Shown here: positions 1-9,573 of the stretch, in pieces
Layout: each line of letters begins with the position of its first letter
How positions within the stretch are numbered: the stretch's first letter is position 1
DNA from: Setomelanomma holmii
Taxonomy: Eukaryota > Ascomycota > Dothideomycetes > Pleosporales > Phaeosphaeriaceae
DNA length: 64,000 nt
Direction: 5' to 3'
Assembly: GCA_010015745.1 (NCBI GenBank)
Contig: ML978203.1
Location: forward strand, 124,001-188,000
Program-made: the position numbers and the translations under genes
Notes under the pieces: generated by a model
Databases searched by the model: none
Told to the model about the DNA's origin: nothing
What the model saw: the letters and a program-made list of their open reading frames with translations, nothing else

Positions 1-94
1 AAGCTGGGACATGAGGAAGAATCAGAATAAAACACAGGCATTGGCAAAAGGTAGAGCGAGCGTGGCAACTACAGAGGTCCAGTTGCTCTTCAGC

Positions 95-1203
95 TCAATC
101 GTCATTGACGTATCTGTCGTACACATCGCCGTAAAATTTCTTCCCCACGTCTTTATGGCTCCTGATCTTCGTCCTCAGCTGAGTTTCACCCCAGGTGTCG
201 CATTTGTTTCTCAAGAACGCGCTGTCAACATCTCTTCCCTCCGCACTCTCATTGCCAGTCGAGAACTCCCTGCTCTCGAAATGCTTTCTTAGCGTTTCAA
301 CAGCCTCTGCCTTCGTCAAGTTTCGTCTCATTCCTTGGAAGAACGGGATACTATAGCGCTCATCCGACCCTGACAACACGCGATGCGTGGTAGCTTTGCA
401 CACACCATTCGTCACGACTTCGAAGCCCTGGCCGATATTGACAGCGAAAGTGCCGGGAATGTTAGGTACATCGATCCATTGTCCGCTCTTGTTGAGTGCC
501 TGGAGACCTTTGATGTGAGGCGGCGACGCTTGCAGTAGGAATGTCCACCAACCACTCGAATCTTTGTGTGGTCCAACGCCTTGACCAGCTCCATCCTCCG
601 AGGCTGGGTAGTGCACAAGCTTCAGGCGGTGCTGATCTGAAAGAAAGGAAAGAAATGTCGATGGCGGTAAGTTGAGAGCTTCAGCTACGAGGAGAAGGAA
701 GTTCTCACTGAGTTGGGTTAGTTCTGAAATGTATGCTTCCACGATTGGTCGAAGAGTAGGGTACGCATCCGGCCACTACCCTCATTAGCCAATGTGCGTG
801 GTATCGGAGAGAACTCACATACCTGGTTCGGACCTCTTAGCCTCTCAGCTAGTGGTAACCCTTCCCGCCAGTCATCCTTCAACTCAGTCGCAAACTCATA
901 CTGCTCCCTCTTATCTACTTTGCCGGCAGTCGTCTCTGCTCCCGTACCACTGTAGCCCAGGAAATGCGGCGAGTTTCCTAGGGCCAATTTCCTCTTCTCT
1001 TCTTCCGGCAGCCTGAACAGCTGTGGAAGCGCATCGACCAAGCCTTTGATGACGGGTTCAGGAACACCATGGTTCGACACGTAGAGAAATCCAATATCTG
1101 TTATAGCATATCGAAGGTCACACAGCAGCTTTGCTCTGCTTCTTGGTGTATTGGCCTTGGAAAGGTCGATGACGGGGATGGATGTGAAGTCAGTGGCGGC
1201 CAT
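95..1203 (-). CDS. 2-oxoglutarate/Fe(II)-dependent oxygenase (isopenicillin-N-synthase-like)
   Basis: Two exons (1203-823 and 775-95) joined across a 47-bp GTATGT...TAG intron give 353 aa. The N-terminal non-haem dioxygenase domain begins at the start (FTSIPVIDLSKA, then GFLYVSNHGVP at about residues 40-50). The C-terminal 2OG-Fe(II) domain shows the iron ligands HKD and, further on, THRV, followed by the 2OG-binding RYSIPFF. All catalytic residues are present, so the enzyme looks active. Family members hydroxylate, desaturate or cyclise small molecules in the cytosol; the substrate cannot be read from sequence. The start is the ATG just before the conserved N-terminal domain; longer reading upstream lacks family similarity. 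It lies next to a broken paralogue on the same strand. Confidence 0.85.
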
Positions 1204-1567
1204 GTTGGGTCCGAAGACGGCTGGAGTGGCAATAGTCACAGTATCTGCTTTTTGGCCATTCCTATCTCTTTTCTCATTTGGGCAGCATGACCAGACCTTA
1301 GCTGAGTTCGGGTGTCGGCAACCGGATGATGTAGGCCTTAAGATTTCAATGCATCCGTGTTCTGATGTCAAGATCCATGTGAATGGCGTGCTGTTGTTGT
1401 GTATACGACCGTTAGCGCTAGTGCTCGGAAATAATTGCTCCGCGCTTATCTCCGCGCAGCAGTGTCGGCCCTCGTGACGAGACCTGGTTGACCATTGTTT
1501 TGACACTTCGACGACAAGAGATTCGGTATATCGTGGGATTTGGCTGCTTCTCGTTGACTAGTGTCTG
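1204..1567. other. Intergenic, upstream of the oxygenase
   Basis: About 360 bp between the intact oxygenase start and the end of the broken paralogue. Presumably the promoter of the former. No other gene was seen. Confidence 0.5.
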
Positions 1568-2700
1568 CTAATCATAGTATTTCGCACTCCTCCCACCAAT
1601 TATGGTCTCCTCATTCGTCTCACTTCTGATCTTACCTTTCCCAACACCAGTAGTCACTCGAGCCTTTACCTACTCGCCAGCCGTGATGCCAACTGTTTCC
1701 TCGTCCTTTGCCTTCGTGTATCCGAGCTTCTTGAGAACAGCACTCTGTATAAGCTTCAGCACAACATCGTCTTCGGGTCTCACAAAGTAGAGTACACCCA
1801 GGCGATCGATGTTCGCTTGGTCAGGAGGTGGAGCAACTACGCGGTGGATGCTGCTCTTTAGGAAGCCATTGGTGAGAAACTCCAGAGAATCTGCTAGGTT
1901 GACGGTGATGCTTCCTGGGTAGGGCTTCACGTGCTTCCATTCGCCCTCAGGGGTGCGGACCTGGAGTGCTGCAACGGGCTGGCGGAAGAGTAGTGTTAAG
2001 CTCCCGAAGTCCGTGTGACCTTTGACCCAGACATTTTCAAGCGCCTTGTTTTGTTCGGGCGTCCGATGATGATATTTCATGTATCGGAGGTGGCAATCGC
2101 TTTCTTGTTATACCGATGCTTGTCCAAGAAGAAGGTCTCGGGTAGCTCCAGGATTATCGCAAGGAGTACAAGGAGCTTGCCAACCACATCGTCAGAAATG
2201 TGTCTTGCAAACTGCTCAATCTCGTCCCGATGGTTATTGATGATCTCTGGATGTGATCTCGTGAAGTCCGGGATGAATTTGGGGATGTTATAGATCTCCG
2301 TGTTGTCATGAACGCCAGGACGGATCTCGCGTAGTCCAATTGGCTTATAACCATTGTAACCACCGTTCTCTAGATCAGCACGATACTTCAACTTCTCCTC
2401 AGTCGGAAGCTCGAATAGCTCTTTGCCCATGACAAATTGGCGATCGACTGCCTCTTGGCTAAGACCGAAGTTGATGATGTAAAAGAAGCCTATGACAATC
2501 AGATGCTGGCATTCTTTCCTCAATTAAGGTTACGAACCAATCCTGTCAATGGCATCGAACAATTGTCTTGCCAGCTTTTCTTTGCCGCCAGGTGTGTCAA
2601 AGAGTGACAGGTCAAGTGTAGGTAGATCGGCCCAGTCAACTGTTCGAAATTAGCAAACCGATGCACGATTGACACTGAAGGATATTTCACGTCCGCTCAT
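1568..2700 (-). pseudogene. Broken 2OG-Fe(II) oxygenase (frameshift plus nonsense codon)
   Basis: A second isopenicillin-N-synthase-like oxygenase. A 48-bp intron (2490-2537) restores IDRIGFFYIINFGLS. A start at 2700 (MSG, 10-nt exon) with a 51-bp intron at 2640-2690 avoids an in-frame TAA and reads into LDWADLPTLDLS; its GTGAAA donor is unusual, so this end is tentative. Near 2097 the frame is lost after HRYNKK and resumes one base out at DCHLRYMKYHH, as if one A were missing from an AAAA run. At 1670-1672 the family motif GEWVKAR reads GE-stop-VKAR (TGG to TAG), and the same frame continues to a family-like KYYD end at 1568. The domain otherwise keeps GHTDFGSL and SSIHRVV. The two lesions make it non-functional as read; the frameshift alone could be a sequencing error. 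Confidence 0.75.
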
Positions 2701-3363
2701 ACTGGGTTTCTGGCACCTGATGGTAGCTTAAAGAAGCAGCATTCGCTCTGAGTGTTTGTACGGCTGCCATATTTCAAGCCGGATGGTTGAGTTAGATGGG
2801 ATCTCCAGCGGGTGCGCAACCCGCATTCCCATATCCCCCTATGTTCCGTCTCTAAATAACCTATCGCCCTCTTGATCGGACAACGTAAAGCCAAGCTGCG
2901 GAAAATGGCCCAGCGACCCTGCGCACGCTGCAGGACTTCGCATGGTATGCCTGAGGGGAGAGCTTGACATTCGCGATTCTTGGCGTGAAGCACGGAATTC
3001 GGCTATCCGCAACAGGGTAACGATCAGCATGAGACGAAGTCTCCCACTTCAAACGTAACGTCAAAGTGGAAACGTAGATCGTGCTCGCAGCCATGGGTCG
3101 GTCTAGAGGTCCGACAGCGGCCACTGCAGCTCAAAATGCTTGCGCTTCTTTGCTCCCGATGGCCACAATTGCTTATCGTCGTGCCGGGTGCCACCCCAAA
3201 ATTCCAGCCTACCACGCTTTAGCCAGGTAACTCAACGACTAAGGCTGATGTTCGGACCAGATCAGGATCGTGTCGATATGCTCTGTCGTTGACTCGCGGC
3301 AAAGGTGAGGGATAATATAAATCGGACCAAAGCTGGTGGCATGCTATCCACGACTTCTCCAGT
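2701..3363. other. Divergent intergenic region
   Basis: About 660 bp between the oxygenase pseudogene and the transporter, which point away from each other. An AT-rich TATA-like stretch (GATAATATAAAT, about 3310-3322) lies some 45 bp before the transporter ATG. No coding sequence was recognised. Confidence 0.45.
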
Positions 3364-5115
3364 ATGACTGACCGAAAAGTCGAGCCCACGGCACTATCTG
3401 GTCCAGTTGCTGACGTCCTAAATGACGGCTTTCACTACGCTCGTCGTGGATCGGTAGCCAATGATGGAGGCGTGGCAGACGATATCGATGGCTACGATAC
3501 AGAGCGCATGCGGGCGCGTACGCTCTTGACGGTCGAAGAAAAGAAGAAACTCCTACGTAGAATCGATTTCCGTCTCATGACGCTTTGCTCCATCATGTTC
3601 CTGCTGAAGGGCATCGACGCGGATAACGTGTCGAACGCTCGCATCATGAACCGAGGAACGCCCAACAACATTATGACACAGCTTGGGATGTCCTCCAACG
3701 AGTACAGTTTCATCACTACAGTGTATTATGTGAGTATCATCACGCAAAATGCGTTTCGGAGACTGACCGTTCATGAACCAGATCCCATACATCGTCGCTG
3801 AAGCACCGTCAAATCTGTTGATCAAGCGTCTTCTCCCATCGCGGTGGCAATCAAGAATCATGGTCACCTGGGGTATTGCACTTGCGTGCCATGCCGCGGT
3901 GAAGAACAAGGAAGGGCTGTATGCAGTCCGCTTCCTCCTTGGTTTGGTAAGCCCTTCGTGTCCTATACAACCAAATCTGACTGACATTCGAGCAAGTTCG
4001 AGGCTGGCATGTTCCCTGGAGTAATCCTGCAGATGTGCTACTGGTACCGCCCGGACGAAATGTCAGTCAGATTGCTGTACTTTTACATCCTTGGAAATCT
4101 CTCAGGAGTCTTCGGCGGTGTATTGGCATTCGCCTTCTCCCATCTCGATGGCGCGCACGGACTGTCTGGGTAAGCCCCCTATCCATCTTCAACAACGCCT
4201 TGGCTTATCATCTTCGCGAACAGCTGGCAGTGACTCTTCCTTTGTGAAGCCATCGTTACGATCGCATTTGGCATCGCGCTCTACTGGATCTTGCCCGACT
4301 TCCCTCCTCAAGCCAAGTGGCTCAGCGAAAAGGAGAAAGCATTCATCCAAGCGCGACTCCCAGGTAATGCTCCGCAAGCGTCCGAGGCCAATTTCCGTTG
4401 GCGTGAGATCCTGGATGCCCTCAAAGACGTTCGGCTCTGGTTGTTCACTCTAATCTGGGCTTTGATGACGATCGGGACTTCTGGAGTAAGATTCTACCAG
4501 CCTACAGTTATCGCAGACCTCGGATACACAGACATCGCCTCTGCTCAACTACTCAACCTGCCAATCAGCGTATTGACCATTGTGGTCATTGGAGTCACGG
4601 GTGCCTTCGCAGATAACGGTCGCTTGCCGCGCCCGTTATACCCTCTCACATTCCTCGGTATCATACTGATCTCATATGGCGTTCTGTACGCTTATCCAAG
4701 CAAAGGCGGCGTTTTCGCGGCGACATTAATCGGTAATAGTGTCACGTCCGCATGGTACCCCATGATGTGGCCCTGGAGGGCGCAAAGCTGCGCCAAGGCC
4801 ACGGGATCGGCCTTCTCCATTGGCTTTGTCAACTCCTATGGGCAGATAGGTGGCGCCATCAGCCCTCATCTTTTCCAATCGAAGTATGCGCCTCACTATG
4901 GAGTCAGCTTCGGTATCGCGATGGGCTTTGTTTCCGCATGCATCTTAGTGACTTGCTTCACATGGTGGCTGACGCGAGGTATGGAAGGGGACACGCGAAA
5001 GCTTAAGGTTGCCAGAGTGAAGGCCCAGAAGCGAGGCGAAACTATCTTGGATGATGTTGTCGATAACGACTTGAAAAGGCTGAAAGCTGGCAAAGGCTCT
5101 AATGAGAACGTCTAA
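3364..5115 (+). pseudogene. MFS transporter, allantoate-permease (Dal5) type, with an in-frame stop
   Basis: Four exons (3364-3729, 3782-3946, 3997-4169, 4224-5115) joined by 50-54-bp GT-AG introns give a full-length anion:cation symporter family protein with about 12 membrane segments. Typical blocks are present: LKGIDADNVSNARIMN early, YRPDEMSVRLLYFYILG, LPDFPPQAKWLSEKE, and GSAFSIGFVNSYGQIGGAI late. In exon 4 the conserved GWQWLFL block reads GWQ-stop-LFL because codon 4231-4233 is TGA instead of TGG. I found no alternative splice that removes the TGA and keeps frame. Relatives import allantoate, nicotinate, pantothenate or similar organic anions across the plasma membrane. The rest of the protein is undamaged, so the loss is recent or the base is an error. 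Confidence 0.75.
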
Positions 5116-5629
5116 GAGACGGTTTGTTGGTGGACGATCCTGGGACGAGTTGGATGAGGAGCGGAACTCAGGGTCGCGTGCACACCGCGTTTCGCGTTGT
5201 TCGGTGCTCGGAAAACAAAACGCCGATCCCGAGGTCTGACGAAGGCGCTGGGCTGTTCGCGGACGCGACATAATACTTTCAACATTGGTAACACATGCGA
5301 CTTGTAACCCATCGTACGATCATCAACACATGGCACGAAATAATCGACATATATTGTGCCAGCCTGTGTGATGCTGCCGAGGTTCTCCGCCAAGCGTTGC
5401 GAAGCTCATTCCTCAGCGGTAGTACGCGTTGCTTTACATACCTTTGGCCCACGTACAGTATGTCGGTGCCGCAGTAAACAACGAGATAGCTCACGAAATT
5501 ATCTCCGAGGAGTCTCTGTGTCTCCCTCAAAGAGATTTGTGGCTGCCATGTGAGATCTCTGTCATTCCTTCCTGTGCTTGTTGGCATCGTTTCTGTCAGT
5601 TGCATTAATTTCTTCTACCTACACCGACC
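5116..5629. other. Intergenic region before the tyrosinase gene
   Basis: About 510 bp holding the 3' end of the transporter and the presumed tyrosinase promoter. Only short unsupported reading frames are present. Confidence 0.4.
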
Positions 5630-6889
5630 ATGCATTCACTCCTTATCAGTTCTGTCTTGACCACGTATGAATCTGCTGCAGCACTTCCCCAAGAACATGC
5701 AGCACCGTTTGTCGACTCACCACAATATCCTTCGCGTTTCGACACACGCCAGCTTGGTGCTCTCTCGGGATTGTTAGGAGGCTCTTCAGCCTCAGCTCTT
5801 GTGTCTCTCGTTGTTGGGTCAAGCCCATCGATCTATTCGCCTCTCCCTTTGTCGGACTTCAATACTCCAAAGTTTGCGCGGCCACTCTCATTTGCAGAAG
5901 CAGCTTTAGGTGTCAACGCCAGTGTCACCACCATTCGGGACAATTTCCAGCTACTCAAGGTGTTGATGCCTGACTTAGCATTGCCCGCGAATCCATTCCC
6001 TATCACCATCCGCAGCATAGAAGAAGAACTCGAGCCCTTCGAGAAACGACAAAGCACATGTAGTAACCCGCGCGTCCGCATAGAATGGGACGCCTACTCG
6101 ACGAGCGACAGACAAGCATTCATGGATGGAATCAAATGCCTGTTTCATCGCCGACCATCAGGACAATTCAAGAATGCTCAGAACCGTTATGAAGATCTCG
6201 TCGCACTCCATGCTAGCCTGACGCCAACAGTTCATGGCAACGCCATCTTCCTTTTATGGCATCGATACTTGCTCTGGACTTTCGAAGACATTCTCCGCAC
6301 TGAGTGCGGCTTCAACCGCAACTTCCCCTGGTTTGACGAGGCCAAATATGCTGGCCGCTTCTCGCAGTCGTCCATCTTCTCGTCGCAATGGTTCGGGTCG
6401 TTGCTTGTGGGAGGCAACTGCGTGACCGACGGCCAATTTCCGAATCTTGCACTCAACATCGGACCCGGCTCCAGGAATGTCCGGCACTGTCTTTCGCGCA
6501 ATGGCGATGAGTCGAAGACGGCAAATACAAGACAGTCAATCACCGACGCGTGTAATTCTCGCACGTCACATGCGGATATGGCTTCTTGCCAAGAAGGCGC
6601 TGCCCATGCCTGGGGACACAATAGTATTGGAGCAGTCATGCAGGATACGTATGCTTCACCTGCCGACCCTATCTTCTGGTTGCATCATGCGTATGTGGAC
6701 CGAAACTTTCGCGCGTGGCAAAACAACAACCCATCGGTTCGTATCAGGACGGTTCGTGGAACGGACGCATATTCCAACCAGCTCACACCGGATTCAAGTA
6801 TTGCTGTCGGAGGATTCAGGCCTACCGTGCGCATCAGAGACGTCCTCGATACTCAGGGTTCGACTCTTTGCTATCGATACTCGTACTGA
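5630..6889 (+). CDS. Tyrosinase-like copper oxidase with propeptide
   Basis: Intronless, 419 aa. The common central domain of tyrosinases carries both type-3 copper sites: CuA histidines at about 194, 202 and 211 (VALH, TVHG, LLWHRY) and CuB histidines at about 326, 330 and 353 (HAWGH, then FWLHHAYVD). It ends with a CYRY-like motif. Members oxidise phenols to quinones, as in melanin or secondary-metabolite synthesis. The first 20 residues form a weak secretion signal. Residues 21-140 resemble a propeptide ending in Lys-Arg (139-140), a Kex2-type cleavage site exactly before the catalytic domain. The usual PYWDE motif is NFPWFDE here, a mild divergence. The start is the only ATG consistent with a signal-like N terminus. 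Confidence 0.88.
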   Translation: MHSLLISSVLTTYESAAALPQEHAAPFVDSPQYPSRFDTRQLGALSGLLGGSSASALVSLVVGSSPSIYSPLPLSDFNTPKFARPLSFAEAALGVNASVTTIRDNFQLLKVLMPDLALPANPFPITIRSIEEELEPFEKRQSTCSNPRVRIEWDAYSTSDRQAFMDGIKCLFHRRPSGQFKNAQNRYEDLVALHASLTPTVHGNAIFLLWHRYLLWTFEDILRTECGFNRNFPWFDEAKYAGRFSQSSIFSSQWFGSLLVGGNCVTDGQFPNLALNIGPGSRNVRHCLSRNGDESKTANTRQSITDACNSRTSHADMASCQEGAAHAWGHNSIGAVMQDTYASPADPIFWLHHAYVDRNFRAWQNNNPSVRIRTVRGTDAYSNQLTPDSSIAVGGFRPTVRIRDVLDTQGSTLCYRYSY

Positions 6890-7303
6890 GAGGTAGTATG
6901 TTGCCAGTACACAAAATCTATATTACTATCTCATCGCATTCATGGGTTCGAACCGACCTTAAGCTTATCTTGTGTCACTCCAGTCTTGGAACTCATGAAA
7001 GCTCGATATATAGTCAATGTTGACCAGTACTCGACGACATTAGAGCTGGTCGAAACGGTCGGTACACAGCAACGACGAGTCAAGAATGACATTGTGCCGC
7101 ACTATGTTTCGTAAGCACGATCGTGCTGCAGTCTACATCGTGAATTTCGACGCTCTCCACAATGTACTCGACGACTCTACTATGGAGACTGTGTCACCAC
7201 AATGTCGACCTCAGTGTTATCGAAATCTCCGCATACCTCAATTCCCTCCCAGTCAAACACAATTCTCGCACACAGCTAATTGCCGCTGAACAACCTTCAC
7301 AGG
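6890..7303. other. Intergenic region
   Basis: About 410 bp between the tyrosinase stop and the next ATG on the same strand. Nothing beyond a probable terminator and promoter. A GGGTTCGAACC string near 6943 is not part of a tRNA fold. Confidence 0.4.
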
Positions 7304-8392
7304 ATGCCATCTTTACCCGAGAAACCGCTGCTAACGTCCAGCTCACCAGGACAAGAAAAGATCGGTACTGACCAATGGAAGGCAGCCACGGTAGCTCTTC
7401 GCAAACCGCAAGGCCTTGCTGCCGAACCATATCCAACCATTGACATTCCTCGTTCCTACACGAAGATAGCTAACGCAGGCAGTTGGGTGCATGGCGATGC
7501 ATACTTTTGCGTTCCTACCTCAGATCTCGAAGCCGCCTGCTCTTCCCAACCCGCACAAACCGCAACGCAACTAATGTCCAAACTCCAAGTCGTCAAGGTA
7601 AACCGAACTCTATCCCAGCCCAACCTCGCTTCCGAAGTTGCGCTGCTAAAAGCATTCCAAATGCAACGGCAATTCCACACGCACTATCTACAAGACATAC
7701 AATCCTTGCCGTTCTTCGACATCGTCTGCAGCGACACTCTCGGCTCTTACCCAGATTGGTATGCGAGCACCACTCTTCCCTTGTGTCTTGATATCAAGTC
7801 CCTGATGGGCAAGTTTTACTGCATGTCTGAGGAGTTTGTATGGCTGATATACACACAGCTCCACTCAGCCATTACGTTCATAGATGGTACATGCATCCCA
7901 GCACTCGCACATGCGGACTTACACATGGGTAACGTCGTCATCGGCTACGACGACCCCGAAGACACACGATCGCCGCAAGTCAAACTCATTGATTTCGGAC
8001 TCGCACAATTTGCGCCTTTCAATACCGTCTCAGGTATCGATTTCTTCCGCAAAGATGATTTCGACATGTTACGTATACTCCGCAATATGCTACTCAACAC
8101 ACATCAGGCTGACGATGGGCACTATAAGTCTTCTCCGGTGCCGAAAACGTGGAGTCGTGATATTCATGACTTCCACGAGGCCGTGGAGCAGGGCCTCAGT
8201 GCTGGACTGAATATCGATACAGCCTATGTAACTTGGCTTTGGGCTCGGTTTAGCAAGGTTGCGCAGTGCCGGGTAGAGTGTTTGTCTGAGGCTGCGCGCA
8301 AGGGGATGCGAGATGTGATGCTTGAGGTTGGGATGGGTCGGTATGTGGAGATGGAGAAGAAGGTGGATGAGCTATTGAGTAGGCGTAGTTAA
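7304..8392 (+). CDS. Protein-kinase-like protein
   Basis: Intronless, 362 aa from the ATG at 7304. The kinase fold can be followed through key residues: Lys98 in VVKV with Glu111 in ASEVALL (the beta-3 Lys/alpha-C Glu pair), the catalytic loop HADLHMGN (His203, Asp205, Asn210), and the metal-binding DFG at 230-232 (LIDFGLAQF). A glycine-rich loop is not obvious and the activation segment is short, so it belongs to the divergent small-kinase or phosphotransferase-like proteins of filamentous fungi, not a classical Ser/Thr kinase. All phosphotransfer residues are present, so activity is plausible; the substrate is unknown. It follows the tyrosinase gene on the same strand, without a clear functional link. 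Confidence 0.7.
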   Translation: MPSLPEKPLLTSSSPGQEKIGTDQWKAATVALRKPQGLAAEPYPTIDIPRSYTKIANAGSWVHGDAYFCVPTSDLEAACSSQPAQTATQLMSKLQVVKVNRTLSQPNLASEVALLKAFQMQRQFHTHYLQDIQSLPFFDIVCSDTLGSYPDWYASTTLPLCLDIKSLMGKFYCMSEEFVWLIYTQLHSAITFIDGTCIPALAHADLHMGNVVIGYDDPEDTRSPQVKLIDFGLAQFAPFNTVSGIDFFRKDDFDMLRILRNMLLNTHQADDGHYKSSPVPKTWSRDIHDFHEAVEQGLSAGLNIDTAYVTWLWARFSKVAQCRVECLSEAARKGMRDVMLEVGMGRYVEMEKKVDELLSRRS

Positions 8393-8889
8393 CTTTTTGC
8401 AGAGATATGGTACCGTGGATATTCTCAGAGCTGTTTCGAAGTGCTCAGAAAACGGTGTCAAGTACTCGAATCTATCCGTGTTGCTTCGTTCAACTCAAAA
8501 TTTGGCGCCCGAAAGTAGTAGCCCGTCATATTCTGATACGATACTCTGCATGGAGACGAAGCTATTTTGAGGTAGCCAGAGTATGCTGTCAAGAAGTTGA
8601 ATGTATCCGTGCAGTAGCCACCCAAACTCTCTGAAATGTAGACAGTAGAAATGGTAGCCCAAGCCCGCTCAGCCTGCCCATGAACCATGGTACAAGTAAA
8701 TCAATAAATCAACATTTTTTCCCGTACTTCTTCAAGCCAAGTGTAACCTACCACAAATCTACTCACACTCCTATTCTTCTTTCCACCTCCGCAAATCCCA
8801 CATACCTTTCACCAACATCAGGTGCGCACCCAACCCAACTCAGCACCACAACAACACTCACACCATAACCAACCAATCAATAAGCCAAA
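8393..8889. other. Intergenic region
   Basis: About 500 bp with no supported gene. The last 150 bp are strongly C/A-rich (CCAACCCAACTC-like runs), typical of a fungal 5' leader just before the ATG at 8890. Confidence 0.4.
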
Positions 8890-9267
8890 ATGGCACCAAA
8901 ACTCTACCACACTATCAAATCCACACTGAAGCGCAACCTCCAATGCCCCTTCAAGTTCATCTCTGGCAAGGCCACACTCTCCTCCTCCCCCGGGCGAACC
9001 CCTCGCCATATCCCAAATAGCACAGCTGGACAGCGACTTCACTAGCTGCACGACATGGCCTACCAGCAGCGACAACCTCGCCGAAGAGGATGTGACGGGG
9101 GCATGGACGGCAGGGGATTACGTGGTTGAAGAAGATTCAGAGATAGACCAGAGTCTGCTTGCCGAATTTTCGGGGGTGCATATATGGCATGAGGATGATG
9201 AGGTTGAAGTAAGTCCCAAAACTTCTTCGTATTGACTGGGAGTACTGACAAGTGACAGGTTGCTTAA
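8890..9267 (+). pseudogene. Small hypothetical protein gene with apparent frameshift
   Basis: From ATG 8890 the frame reads MAPKLYHTIKSTLKRN and on to TLSSS, then stops at about 9044. A second frame begins as GEPLAISQIAQLDSDF at the CCCCC run (8987-8991) and runs on as an acidic tail (WTAGDYVVEEDSEIDQSL, HIWHEDDEVE). A 50-bp GTAAGT...CAG intron (9209-9258) then leads to a stop at 9265-9267. Removing one C from the run joins both parts into roughly 110 aa: a basic N terminus and an acidic C terminus. I recognise no family. It is either a single-base error in a homopolymer or a recently broken gene. Confidence 0.4.
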
Positions 9268-9573
9268 TATAATGATGTGCCACGAAAGCCAGGGAGGAAG
9301 CAGAAGCAGGAACTCAAAGCAAAAGAGATATTCGGCGGCGTGTACTTGATGATTTCATGGATACATTGAATACTGGTGGTTGTGGTTGTGATTCTGTCTA
9401 TATTTCTTTCGCAATGATAATGGGGTATGTGGGATACAAAGTTGCTTACTGTACTCTTTTCATCCTGTTGCGCCTAGGGGTTACATGTTGTTCATATCAA
9501 GCTGTTCCGTGCCTACTACCATCCTCTCATACAGCTAGTTGACGTACAAGTGCTATAGAGGGATAACGTCGTT
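9268..9573. other. Convergent intergenic region
   Basis: About 300 bp between the small plus-strand gene and the end of SNF4 on the minus strand. Presumably both 3' untranslated regions. Confidence 0.4.

Noticed and set aside
1568..5115. RIP mutation as the cause of the nonsense codons
   Set aside because: RIP leaves many C-to-T changes and AT-rich DNA; here the rest of both genes is intact and GC is normal.
5665..5681. 17-bp GTATGA...CAG in the tyrosinase leader as an intron
   Set aside because: Far too short for splicing; the uninterrupted frame is acceptable.
6938..6960. GGGTTCGAACC string resembling a tRNA B box
   Set aside because: The flanking bases do not form a T stem, and no A box or acceptor stem lies upstream.
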